From: Rallus limicola
Lineage: Eukaryota > Chordata > Aves > Gruiformes > Rallidae
Assembly: GCA_022605955.1 (NCBI GenBank)
Contig: JAKCOZ010000009.1
Coordinates: 2,976,001-3,040,000 of the forward strand
Direction: 5' to 3'
Length of the DNA stretch: 64,000 bases
Of this stretch, positions 36,730 through 47,396 are shown piece after piece. The notes below the pieces were generated by a model. It was not told the DNA's origin. It worked only from the letters and a program-made list of their open reading frames with translations, and made no database searches. Numbering within the stretch: position 1 is the first letter of the stretch; each line of letters starts with the position of its first letter. A program made the translations under genes and the position numbers.

Positions 36730-36779
36730 CTTCACAGACGTTCTAAGGCCTGTTAATATCCCCATAGAGAGCTGCTTCT
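36730..36779 (-). other. Candidate small exon, minus strand
   Basis: Read on the minus strand, a long T tract ends in TTTTTATGCAG at 36780, a strong-looking acceptor. Fifty bases later comes GTGAAG|GTAAAG, a good donor (boundary 36730/36729). The interval contains one ATG with G at +4, giving 12 open codons to the donor (MGILTGLRTSVK). If the minus-strand island transcript exists, this is positioned as its second exon, about 4 kb downstream of exon 1. I recognise no protein starting this way. The T tract may be a plain homopolymer, which would make the acceptor fortuitous. Confidence 0.15.
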
Positions 36780-37182
36780 CTGCATAAAAATGTAAAAAAA
36801 AAAAAAAAATAAATAAAAAGAAGATATTCTCCCAGGATTCAGGTAAAAAATCACAGGGCAGGCACTTCAAATCACAAGCCACCAAAAAATTAAAATCCTT
36901 CTGGGAGTTTGCTGACACAGCATGTTTGGAACACCATAAAGTTTTCCAAAACAAATGAGATGTTTTTCAGAGATGGCAACCCATCTAGAGATGATAAACA
37001 CAACAGCCCAAGGATTTCCTAGAGCAGTGACTGCTGGAAGGGTTTACCAGGAGGAGCTGAACTCCTCCTGGGTTTTCCTGTGCACCTGGAAGTTGAAGAT
37101 GAGATGATAACAGCCTGGTAATAAACTGCAGCTAAGGCAGACTAGTACCAGTCAAAGGAACAGAATTACTGATTGTCCCTCA

Positions 37183-37240
37183 CATCCCACACCAGCTCCT
37201 CTCTGAACATCCTACACCAGCTCCTCTCTGAACATCCCAC
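37183..37240. repeat. 25-bp tandem repeat, 2.3 copies
   Basis: The unit CATCCCACACCAGCTCCTCT plus CTGAA repeats at 37183-37207 and 37208-37232 with one difference (CATCCC/CATCCT), then a partial third copy reaches 37240. Confidence 0.93.
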
Positions 37241-38914
37241 AATAAAAGATTCCAGTGTGCCCAAAACATGCTTGGGTACCTTTAGTCACAGCTACGTTAC
37301 ACGGCACAGAGATCAGCCACCAGCACAGCGACGTATTTATTTGCCTGTTAAAGCCCTGTGCAGTTAGATCCTTGCTTACATAGAATTAACCACAGGCAGC
37401 AAGGAAATAAGTAAGGATAATATTAAAAAACCTCCTTTACAGAGTATTTTTGCCTGTGTATCCAAACCATAGTGCTGCTCCCTCAGCTTCTGCTGAAGGA
37501 CCAAGAGCAGTATCCTCAAGGGTCCCTTACCTTTCCCTGCACGACAGGCAGGTGAGAAGGGCTCAGGCTCCACACCAACACCAAGGTCCCCAGAAAACTG
37601 ACTGCCAGCACTCAGTTATTCCTCCTTTCCCCCGAAGACTCAACGCCATTGCATGGTGTAGTAACAGCAGGCATATTTCACACTACAGTATTTCTAGATC
37701 AAGGTCCACCTGCACTGCGAGAGAGCCCACATGAGATCAACACGCTGCAGCCGCAGACGGGGGTCCGGGTGATGCACGGCACACACAGAGAGGTCCCTGC
37801 CGTAACGTTGATAGAAGCCTCCCTCTCCTCCAGCTACTCCTCCCCATCCCAGGCTTCCACCTTCCCCTTGCCTATCTGCTCTCCCAGCAGAGTCTCACCT
37901 CTGATACACCAGCGATGCCCGCGGCGACCACCCCTGCGCCGGCCTTCGCCACGCAGCACGCACGTCATCGCCTCCTCTCCAAGCAGATGCAGGGAGACAA
38001 GCCTTAAAAACCTCTCCCGCAGCAAAGCCGCTTCCTCGACAACAAGAAGAAACAGTCAACTACTAACAGACTGGCTGAGGGGCTGCCAGCTCCAGCAAAC
38101 GTGTCTGGAATGATTTTCCTTTTTAATTCATTTTATTTTAAGAAGCTTCCAGTTGAGCCTTGGTCATCCTCCTTTACCCAGCTCCCGCGCCGCGATCAGC
38201 ACCGAGCCCACACACAGCACCCCAGGCACGATCAGGCTGTGCAGAGAGATGTTTGTCCAGGCCTTTGCTTGTCAACTAAACGCAGCTGAAACTAAGTTTG
38301 CCCGTGCACGCAGGCAGCACCTAAGGCACCGCCGACGCTCCCGGAGTACAGACAATCAACAGTAAGTGCGGTATAATCCCAAGAAGTTTACCAAATAATC
38401 ATGTACTGTGTCCACTGGCCGTGTTCCTGTCCAATATTTGCAATGGGCTAACCACAGCACATCTTCTCCAAGGTGAACAGACGCCCTACTCGGCGTTGTT
38501 TTATAGATATCCTTATATATATACATATATAAATATCTCCTCTGTTTACCCAAAGTTGAATGATCATTTCAACCTCTGTTAATCCGATTGCATAACAAAA
38601 GTACAGCAGCCTTAAATAACCAAGCCGCTCTCTCCAGCGCTTAGATTAATTGAAACGACTCGTTTCAGCACCCCCGCTTCTTTTAAATAACCCAATGCAA
38701 AATAGATGAGAGAGAAAGGAGGAGATAGAAGCTCCCAGCCACTGCTTTCAGAGCTGATTACCGTCCGGGATGTATCGCAGCGTGCAGGTGAGGCGTAGTG
38801 ACTTCACACCTGGAGCAGGCAACAAGGTTGAAGTGAAATGGTTTTGGGCATGGCGCGACTAAAGCGCACTCTGCTAGATCTTATTCACAGCTCCAGCTAT
38901 TAAGCAAACTACCC

Positions 38915-39060
38915 GGCGTGGATTTCCAAAAACAAGTAATTGCATGTATATAAACAAAGGCCATAATTTACACAGCAGAGCCCATAAAGGCTTATCTGCT
39001 GCATGATGTCACACCTATAAATCACAACTTAAAGCGCTGGTGCCAAAGCGCTCCTGCCCT
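38915..39060. promoter_or_regulatory. Candidate enhancer near the CpG island
   Basis: A compact cluster of known motif types occurs in unique sequence: AACAAAGG (SOX/TCF-like, about 38953), CTTATCT (GATA, about 38991), TGATGTCA (CRE/AP-1-like, about 39004) and TCACACCT (39009-39016), the reverse complement of the T-box half-site AGGTGTGA. It lies about 1.8 kb from the proposed minus-strand first exon, inside its first intron. The family motifs are known; the function is inferred. Confidence 0.3.
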
Positions 39061-40239
39061 CCCACCCCAGAACGAACGTGATTAATACCAAGCGCTGCTC
39101 ATCCACGCCTCTTGGAAGTGAGCACACACGAAGAGCCTCCCGAGACAGGGTAGTATTTAAAGTCTCTTCAGACAATAAGATTTATAATCATTGTCGCATT
39201 ACATCACCACAAAGTCTTAAACAAATCAGGCTACCTCATTATACAACACTTAAGATAATAGAAGGTTAAACGACATCAAGAAGTATTGGTGAACTCAATT
39301 GGTAAGGGCGAATCCCTCCAGCCCCCGGACACAGGAGACCTTCAGAAACACGTATCCTCACAGCTGCTGTCAGGCAGCAAGTTGGAAAAAGCACAACTAA
39401 AGCACACAGGATTTCTTCAACCAGAGCTCAGGACCACAATTTTTCCACTGAAATCCAACCAACCTGGGCATGGGGAAGGCGGGCAAATGGGAAACCACAA
39501 AGGATGAAGAACACGTTTCGGCCTCTCTGGGTTTTTAGTTCACCAGTCCCTGATCAGGAGAAATGAAGAGGCGGTATCAGGGGGGATAATATGAAAGCAC
39601 CTATGGATCACAGACGGCTTTCTATAGCACACAACAAAATTCCTCCTCTCCGGTGACTGCCATGGTGGCAGCCTCACAGCAGAAGTTACACACAAGACAG
39701 GCATCAGCAAGCAACTCTCTAACCAACACGTATCTGAATACCTTTGTAAGGGAGAGCAAGCTAAGGATCTCTGCTCCGGGCACAAATATCTGCTCCTCGA
39801 GTCCGTATCACCCACAAACCTCTCATGATAACCCCAGCACCCCGTGATCTGCCAGCTCCGGGGGTGGTGGTGGCGGGGGAAACCTACACAGCAGGCCCTG
39901 CACCAGCAAAGAAAGAGGCTCCACCAAGTCTGTCCACGCCAGCTGGGTCTGTGCCGTCTCCATCACGCTCAGCCCGCACCGAATTCACCATTTCTGCGCG
40001 TTATTAGGAATCTGACATCACAGCAGCGCAAGCACAGCCTGACATCTACAGTTAACTCGGCGGCGGTGTAAGGGCCGCCTGGCACACAGGCGTTCGGGGA
40101 TGCAATACGCTTGCTGCCGAAGCCTTGAGAGAGAAGGCACACAATATCAAACCCGCTACAGGGAGCTGCGAGGAGACTTGTTTCTTCTCCGGGAGGCCAG
40201 CAGAGCTGCGGGAGCGGAGGGAAATGCAGCAAGAGCTCT

Positions 40240-40258
40240 CCCCCCCCCCCCCCCCCCC
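40240..40258. repeat. C19 homopolymer inside the CpG island
   Basis: A run of 19 C residues followed by more C-rich sequence to about 40297. The minus strand is therefore G-rich and can form G-quadruplexes; it would lie in the first intron of the proposed minus-strand transcript. Assembly errors are common at such runs. Confidence 0.93.
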
Positions 40259-40539
40259 GCCACCCCCCACCCCGCCTCCACGCCGTCCCCCCCCCAGCAA
40301 ACAGATGCCGTTCGAGCCCCGGGCTGCCGGCCCGGATGGCAAAGCCTTGCCCGCCCTGCAGCCATTTCGGCTCCCAACTGTGACCCCCTCCTTCCACCAT
40401 TCCCCCCTCCCCGCCTTCAGACCCCCCCCCAGCCCCCGGGCCTGGCAGCACTTGGCGAACTGCGGAGGAAAGCGCCCGCTCTCGCCGTACAAAGCCCGGC
40501 GGGGTTATGAATAAAACATCGCCCAGCGCAGGCGGAGAT

Positions 40540-40578
40540 GGGGAGTGTGGGGGGGGTGGGGTGGGGGGGGGTGTCGGG
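40540..40578 (+). other. G-quadruplex-prone tract in the CpG island
   Basis: The plus strand has G runs of 4, 8, 4, 9 and 3 separated by one to four bases (GGGGAGTGTGG, GTGGGGTGG, GTGTCGGG). The tract is in the left part of the island, about 260 bp downstream of the proposed minus-strand donor. Confidence 0.75.
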
Positions 40579-40838
40579 ATACTAAGAAATACGGGAATAA
40601 AAAAGCTGCGCGGCGGCCGGGCAACGCGGCAGCGGGCACGGCCCCGCGGAGGGGGAAGGAGGAGGGGGCGGCCTCGACCCCGACCCCGACTCCCGGCCCC
40701 GGCCCTCCCGCCGCCGGCCCAGGCTCGGGCCTCCGCGAGGGAAGCAGCGCCCCCCGGGTCCCCGCCCGCGGATGCCCCCCGCCCTCCTTCCCCCCCCCCC
40801 TTCCTCCCCAACCCCGCTGGCACCCAGAGGACGCTCAC

Positions 40839-41040
40839 CTCAGCAGCCGCCGCCTCGGAGCGGCTCCCCCGCCGCGGAGAGCCGCCGGCAGGCGCCGGGC
40901 ACGGCTCGGGGCCCGGGCCGAAGAGGACGGGAAGGCGCGGGGGGGAGCAGGCGGCTCCAACTAACTGTGCGAACGCGGCGGCGGCGACGGCAGCAACGGC
41001 GGCAGGCGGGCGCGGAGCGGCCTCTGTGGGGAGCCGGGGC
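40839..41040 (-). other. Candidate non-coding first exon (5' end unknown)
   Basis: On the minus strand the sequence GCGGCGGCTGCTGAG|GTGAGCG gives a consensus splice donor, with the last exon base at 40839. Upstream lies GC-rich sequence with (GCC)-type triplets, as in many vertebrate 5' UTRs, and GC boxes lie just beyond 41045. The right edge given is arbitrary because the start site cannot be located from sequence. No ATG with a recognisable N-terminus is present, so the exon is probably non-coding. Confidence 0.45.
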
Positions 41041-41640
41041 GGACCGGGGCGGGGAAGGGGCGGTGCGGAGCGGGGGGCGCGGCCGGCTGTTAAGGCGGAG
41101 AGAGGCCACGGAGGAGGAGCCCCCGCGCACCGCCCGCCCTTCTCGCCGCCGGCCCGCCCAGGGGGCTGCGGGGCACCGGGGGTGCCGCCCCCTCCCGCGT
41201 TGCTCCCGGCCGAGGGACCGAGCGGCGCCCAATGGCCGCCCCGGGCGGGGGTCTGGGGCCCGAGCGGCGGCAGCGTCCTCCGCACGCCGCGGGCCCCGCT
41301 CCGGGCCTTCGTGATGGGCTGCGAGGAGCCGCGGCGGCGATCCCTCCCTCCCTCCTTCCTCAGGCGGCGGCCAGTGCTGGGGGCCCCTTGCCGGCCGCCT
41401 CCTCACGCCAGCCCGCCTGCGCTCCCCGGCCGGAGGGGCCGAGCCACCCGGTGTCACCCTGGGCCGCGGGTCGGAAGGGCTGGCGCGGGGGGAGCAGGCT
41501 GCTTTGGGGAGGGGTTGGGGTGCCGAAGGAGACCCGGGCATGCCCCCTCGTTCAAACGGAGGTTACAGCTCTGCCCTCCCGAACGCGGCGGAGGGGCAGG
41601 GGTAGCGCCGTGCCGGTTTTGTAATCCTCAAACAATACAT

Positions 41641-42759
41641 CCCGCCAGCCGGTGTGTCCCTTTCCACTGACCAGCAGCGGAGTCGCGGTGATTATCGGCG
41701 CTGTGCTGCTCAATTACCGCACCCAAACCTGGCTCCTGCGCGGGGGTGGAAGGCGCGCAGGGACAGGACATTTTTGGGTCAAGCTGTCATCGATCCCGTC
41801 TGGTTTTAAGCACGGTGTCTGTGCGAGCAGTTCAGTACCCTGCAAGGGCCATGGTGAGCACAAGCACGGTTCCATTCCAGCCCCTGAAGGTCTCTGCCCA
41901 CTTCGGTGAGTGGCCTGTCCTCTCCAGAGGGAGAAGAAAGCAGGCTCAGCACCCATCAGAGAGCATCTCAAGTGCCCACGGTCCGCAGTCTGAGTACGCT
42001 GTGGTGGGAGGACATTGGGCATCGAGGTAAGGTCAGAGATGCAAAGCTGGAGACCCTGTGCCTTTGGTGTCCTTGTCCCACTTGGTACTGGGATAGCAAA
42101 GTAGTTCCTCACATCGTCATGGGTGTTTTTATCCCAAAAGGCGAGGCCTATCAGCAAGCGCCCACATTTTCACAGGCAGAGCTGTGGTTTTGTATTCAGA
42201 GAGGCATCGTTCTTCATGAAGATGACTGTTGACTGGAAGAAAAAAACCCAAAAAAAGAAAGAGGCTGAGGTGAAACTTCTTTGAAGATCCGGTTATAAAA
42301 GCTTTCTCAGATTGTTTCTGCCAGGAAGCGCTACTGTGCGAACTAGAAAGACTCCAGCAAGCCTACATTCTTCTCATCACTCACAGTTTTAGTACCCTTC
42401 AATAATCCAGGCAGACCTGTGTTCATCATAGGGCGTTTTTCCTCCACCATTATGAAAATGTTAAAATAAATAACAGTTTGTTTGCCAAATCCTTGGCAAG
42501 ATCCCCTTTGCAGCCACTTCTACCTTCGTCTTTCCAGCAATCTAATTAATTTCCTCTGCACTGGAAATTGCTACCAGGAAGGTGGACATAAACAACATCA
42601 AGAGATTCCAAAAGAGGGAATGTTTTCAACTCCAGGTTGACAACTTTGAAGTCGGCCAACTTTGGGTTTCACCCTTCTCACTGCAGAGCGCCTGATACCG
42701 TTTCCAAAGACATGGGGAGCTTTGACAGTGAAAAAGATGTGATCGCTATGCTGCTATAA
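41641..42759. other. Unique flank with plus-strand donor
   Basis: No gene is proven. On the plus strand a strong donor (ATCGAG|GTAAGG, last exon base 42026) lies about 400 bp right of the island, and a weaker one (CTTCG|GTGAGT) lies at about 41905. Either could end the first exon of a divergent transcript. The remainder is AT-richer unique sequence. Confidence 0.4.
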
Positions 42760-43302
42760 ATCACAGAATCACAGAATCGTAGGGGTTGGAAGGGAGCTCC
42801 AGAGCTCATCAGGTCCAACCCCCTGCCAAAGCAGGGTCCCTAGGACAGGGCACACAGGGAGGCGTCCAGACAGGGCTGGAATCTCTCCAGAGAAGGAGAC
42901 TCCACACCCCCTGGGCAGCCTGTCCCAGGGCTCCCTCACCCTCACTGGGGAAAAGTTCTTCCCATATTGGTGCAGAACTCCCTGTGCTCCAACTTGAGTC
43001 CCTCACCCCTTGTCCTGTCCCCACAGACACTGAGAAGAGGCTGCCCATGTCCCCCTGTGTCCCACCCTTCAGCTATTGATAAACACTGATCAGATCCCCT
43101 CTCAGGCTTCTCTTCTCCAGGCTGAACAGCCCCAGCTCACTCAGCCTTTCCTCACAGGGGAGATGCTCCAGGCCCTTCATCCCCTTTGTAGCCTCCTCTG
43201 GACTCTCTCCAGGAGATCCCTGGCTTTTTTTTGTATTGGGGAGCCCAGAACTGGACACAACACTCCAGGTGGGGCCTGACCAGAGCAAATCAATAGAGGG
43301 GG
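42760..43302 (-). mobile_element. CR1 LINE 3' fragment, GACCCTGCTTTGGCAGG class
   Basis: Minus-strand copy starting with the inverted tail TCACAGAATCACAGAATC, through GGTCCCTAGGACAGGGCACA, to the complement of the RPHL(E/W) codons. ORF2 remnants on the minus strand include [15 protein letters not shown]. It is almost the same subfamily sequence as the plus-strand copies at 51.7 and 53.1 kb. Confidence 0.96.
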
Positions 43303-44943
43303 AAAAAGACTGTGCTTCCATTAAGAAAAACCATATAAGAACAGCATAAAGCAAGCGTATTTTATTTAGCCTCCAAAAACAAACCTCCCTGACATTCTCC
43401 TTGTGATGTGTGCAGCCAGTTAACATTCATAATATAATTCTTTACATATAAACCCATTTCCATATGCACAGATTCATTGATCAGGTCTTTGTCTACCGCT
43501 CTCAAGTAGTCAAAGACCCTTCTCAAAGCAGGAGATAGTTATTCCCCTGATTCCTCAGCTATGTTTTACTTACTTTCTAGATGAGACATCGCATGCTGGA
43601 GACTTGTCTTTAGAAGCAGGAAAATGATAAATAGTGTTAAAGCTTTCTTTCTGCCATCCAAAACATAGTTGGTACCAAGCACAGCCCACACCAACCAAGC
43701 CTGGTCCTCTGTCCCTGCCTAGTGATGCCCAAACCGGGTATTGGTTCATTACCCCAAGATTAAATTACAGTTTTAATATCGAAACCTCGGGCTGGGCATT
43801 GTTCCTGCAAGAACACAACACTCTTCATTCTGGCTTCTTTGTGCAGCACAAAAGAAATCAGCTTTCTCATTTCAGTTCCCCTGCTGCTGTGGGAATGAAT
43901 TGGCTTGGAACTAGGGGAGCCACGGACCAGGGAGTAGCCAGAGACAAAGGCAAAAATATTATTGTAAGGAAAAAAAACACCACAGAAGCTCCTCAAAACT
44001 CTCAGAAGGGAGAAGGATCAGGACAGGAATGAATCAGTGGCTCCAAAGGGAGCACCTGGTTGTCATCCTTTGAAAGACCCTCCACCTCTGAGCCAGATTC
44101 TGCCACGCTAAATTTTGGGACCAGTTCTTAGGGCAATAGTTTGTGTGCCACTGGAACTGGTAGGGTTTTGGGGAGCCCTCTCCAAGCAGGGCTATGTCTG
44201 GCATCAGTGGTAGGTTCTTTCATCTTGACCCTGACACAGCAACACACTAGATGTGCACAATCAATTTCCAGCGATGCCAAGCTGGTGACTTGGTGTCCCA
44301 AAGGCTGAAATTCTGCACTCAGAGAGGTTATTCCTTGGCCTCTGCTGCGTGTTGTTTCTATTCCGATGGACCCGTTTGATTACAGCAGGGCTTGTACCCA
44401 GGCTGATGAATGTTATTTGCAGCATGGGTGCAATGGTAGTGGGAATATGGAGCTGTTTGCTCATGCTTGAACTCGTGTCACACTGTCACAGTGTGCCTGC
44501 ATTCACAGAGAGCATTTTTGGTCAGCGTAACAGGGAGAGTGAAAAGCCTGACAGCTGCTGTGTGCGGAGAGCAAGCTGTGAGGATGCGAGACGTGAACGG
44601 GAGCGCTGGATGCGCCAAGCCTCTTAAGAGAATGGTTAAAACAAGGGTATAGACATACCAGTTTGGGCCCTTGAGGCAAAAAAATGAGGAGAAAGTTATG
44701 TGGCTTTCATCAGCGCGCTGCAGTGACATCAGCACGTGCCACACATTGTACAGCAATGTGTGTAGGGATCTTTCCACCTGGTTTTTTTCTCCCACTGAGG
44801 GTTGCACCCGTGTCCTGCTTGTTAGTGGTAAGAAACGAACTGTTCCTTTGATCAGGTCATTGTTAGCAGCACAGCTCTCTCTGTGTTCCAAGCCTAAACA
44901 CTGTTGCAAGCACCTAAGTTACCCTGCTTTATATTCTGAACAG

Positions 44944-45019
44944 CACTGGTGGTTTCCTGATGCTTTAATGAAGCTCTCAGGAAGGGGAGAAACTGGAGAA
45001 GTCATGGCTCAGTTTACAG
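44944..45019 (+). other. Candidate exon, plus strand
   Basis: TGCTTTATATTCTGAACAG precedes 44944 as a moderate acceptor, and TTTACAG|GTGAGTAGG follows as a strong donor. The 76-bp interval is open in one frame (HWWFPDALMK at its start), but I recognise no protein. It could belong to a divergent transcript from the CpG island. Confidence 0.15.
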
Positions 45020-45599
45020 GTGAGTAGGTGAAATCACTGCACTGTCTTTCCTGAGTAACAGGGTTTAGGAGAGAAACTAAAATCCTGGCAAGATGCTGCC
45101 AGGAACAGCTCAAAGGTTTGGATTCATTGGTATCATCTAGACCCTGCCTGGGAGATGTTAACGTAAACTCAATGGTGATAGATTCATTTTGCCTTTAAGA
45201 ATAATAGTTCCAAAACCTCAGGCCATTCCCTAAATGTGCTGATATTCAGAAGTCTTTGTGAGTGTAATCTCTGGGGCTGGAGAATACAGCCACTGTGGAA
45301 GGACTCTGCCAGCCGGGGTGATGGAGCCATTCCCATTCCTTCACCCCCAAGGACTAGAGGAGAACCGGGATGCGGCTGACGCGGAGGAGCTACCCGGTGC
45401 TGCTGGATAATGAGGAGAGAGCCTGGAAAGGCACAGGCTCTGTAGCTTGAGTTTCTTCCCATGGATTTTTCATGTCCTGTAAGATTTGAAGACATCACAT
45501 ACCACAAATCTGGGGGAGGGAGGGTGGGGGGCTGCAAATCAACGAGCTGCTGCTCTTTGAGCTGTTCTGCTGCCTGACAAGCGATACTGGAACAGACGT

Positions 45600-45790
45600 G
45601 TGAACTTCCCAGCTTCTTTTTAATGGCACGTTAACATCAAAGACTGGCTTTGCATATTTAAATGATTACAAATTAGGGGCTGTTTGCTTTGCACAGTCTG
45701 CCCCCCATCCCTGCTCGTTGCATTCACTATCATTATTAAAATGGAAGTGGTGTTAATCTGCAATAAAGAGGAGAACGGATGGCAAAGTCT
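45600..45790. promoter_or_regulatory. Candidate conserved non-coding element
   Basis: AT-rich unique sequence with packed homeodomain and POU-type motifs: TTTGCATATTTAAATG then ATTACAAATTAGG (about 45649-45676), ATTATTAAAATGG (about 45733) and GGTGTTAATC. It lies 4 kb right of the CpG island. Conservation has not been tested. Confidence 0.28.
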
Positions 45791-46000
45791 CTGTGTGGTG
45801 GAGAATGCATTTTAACCATCAACAATTGTCTTTGAAGAAATAAACCCCTTGGAAACATGAACTGCTCTCATCAACCTCACTGGGCAGTACACTTACCTGT
45901 TCAGGGAACAAAAAAGGAGTCTGAAATACTTAAAAAGAGTCAAAGATTAATCTGTATTAGCTGCCTAACTCCTCTGCCTTTTCTTTTTTCACCATCGCAG

Positions 46001-46176
46001 AACAGGGACAGATTAAAAATGTGGGGCAGAGAGCAAGCCCAGCTGAAGGAGGAACCTAGGGATAGCCCTGGGAGTGTTCACACAGCCTTTACTCTCCCAG
46101 TTCTACAGGCAGGGCTAGTTTGTTTAGTCCCCAGATTCAACTATTCTCTTTATACCTGGGCTTACAATTAGGCCAG
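46001..46176 (+). other. Candidate internal exon, plus strand (non-coding)
   Basis: A polypyrimidine-rich acceptor (CCTTTTCTTTTTTCACCATC then GCAG at 46000) and a full-consensus donor (GGCCAG|GTAAGA after 46176) bound a 176-bp interval, a typical internal exon length. The best frame hits a stop inside it (TACAATTAG, about 46170), so it would be untranslated or part of a long non-coding RNA. It is the best acceptor-donor pair I found in the window. Without transcript data it remains a prediction. Confidence 0.3.
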
Positions 46177-47295
46177 GTAAGACAGAGTAGGTAGATAAGC
46201 CCTTGGGCAAGCCAGGTGCATTTGGGATGCTGTATGAATGAGAATAAAGATCCATGTCAGAACATTCAATTCCAAAGTCCTAATTCCAGATTAATGACTT
46301 AGTGAAGCTGTCCATTAATTTCAGGCAAGGGCAGAGAGAGGAAAGAATGAGCAGGGGTTTTGTGTTTTAGTTGTTCAGGAGTTTGGGGGCAGTGCAGGTA
46401 CCACTAAAGTTAGTACATCAAGTTTCTTAGCCTAAGATATCTTTTGCCCTGGGGCTGGAGTTGTAGGCTGTGTCCCTGTACTGTAATAAGACAAACCAGC
46501 CAAGATTGACATGATTTGTGTTTCTGGAGGCACAGTTTGTCAGCAACCCCCACCATTTGCTCTGTGACTCCTCTAACAAGGCAGCAGAGGATCTGAAAAC
46601 ACAGGAACTCAGTGACAACCAAGCACTAGATATTCTGGTCCTAGTTGGGTCACACACAGAGACCCCCACGTACAGCACTATGTTGGGATCCACTCTACCA
46701 GCTCATACAAGAATACCACAGACTGCAGTCTTTTGGACATTGTGGTGGGATAAGGTCTTGGCTTGATTGGGAAGGGTTCTTGGGAAGCCAGCCTTTGTAC
46801 TGCATCCTTTAGGCTGTGCAGGTATTTGGGAAGGTGTTGGCTTGGTGTGATGGGGGGTAAGAGTCACTGTGTAATGGTTCCTTGGCAGGATGGCTGGGAT
46901 ACAGTAACAGCAGGAGACAAGTAAGCATTGTTAAACTTTAAGTAAATCAGTCTTTCAGGAGGCCATAAGAATACTGTTTGTGAGAACATAAAGTGAAAAC
47001 TGGTGGCTCTGGCAGTAATGAAGAATTAGGGGATTTGTCATGTCATTTAATGCACCAGAAAAAAAAGGTGTTCCAAGTTCATCCATAGTTGGAGGATTAC
47101 TTTGAACAGTCAAAGCTGGCATGGGTGAAGTCATCATCATTCTACCCAAGCCATTTGTCAGCCATGCAGCAAGGGACTGTGCACCATGGGTTAAGTTAGA
47201 CCTGAACACAACTGTTGTGATCAAAGTTTCAGGTCTCAGCATCTCAGATGGGCAAACAGTGGTTCTGTAAATAGATTAAATGTGTTTTTTAAAAG

Positions 47296-47396
47296 TGTAG
47301 ATGAGGTGCTCAGGGATGTGGTTTAGCATAGGACAGGAAATGGTTGGGCTTGATGATCTCAAAAGGTCTTTTCCAACCTGGTGATTCTGTGATTCT
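47296..47396 (+). mobile_element. CR1 LINE 3' tail, [13 protein letters not shown] class
   Basis: Only 100 bp remain: GTAGATGAGGTGCTCAGGGA, GATGATCTCAAAAGGTC and the tail GGTGATTCTGTGATTCT. No coding sequence is left. Confidence 0.94.

Larger units (their letters stand above)
36780..40039. other. Unique non-coding DNA flanking the CpG island
   Basis: No gene recognised apart from the candidate exon to its left. It holds an A16 run (36794-36809), a 25-bp tandem repeat (37183-37240) and a candidate element at 38915-39060. CpG content rises towards 40 kb. Minus-strand open frames in this stretch are short and unsupported. Confidence 0.55.
40040..41640 (-). promoter_or_regulatory. CpG island promoter
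   Basis: About 1.6 kb of dense CpG and G+C contrasts sharply with both flanks. It includes two tandem GC boxes (GGGGCGGGG at 41046-41054 and GGGGCGG at 41057-41063), a CCAAT box (41229-41233) and GCC-repeat sequence typical of 5' UTRs. I favour the minus strand for the main transcript because a good splice donor follows GC-rich, UTR-like sequence on that strand. A divergent plus-strand transcript is also possible. Long open frames occur on both strands here, as expected where stop codons are scarce. The gene cannot be named. Confidence 0.88.
43303..47295. other. Unique non-coding DNA (4 kb) with exon-like intervals
   Basis: No transposon is recognised. Candidate plus-strand exons at 44944-45019 and 46001-46176 and a candidate element at 45600-45790 are listed separately. 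The rest shows nothing I can name. Confidence 0.5.

Noticed and set aside
39969..41670. Long open frames on both strands in the CpG island (up to 438 codons)
   Set aside because: They overlap in several frames, consist of Gly, Pro, Arg and Ala runs, and follow from the lack of stop codons in GC-rich DNA. No domain is recognisable.
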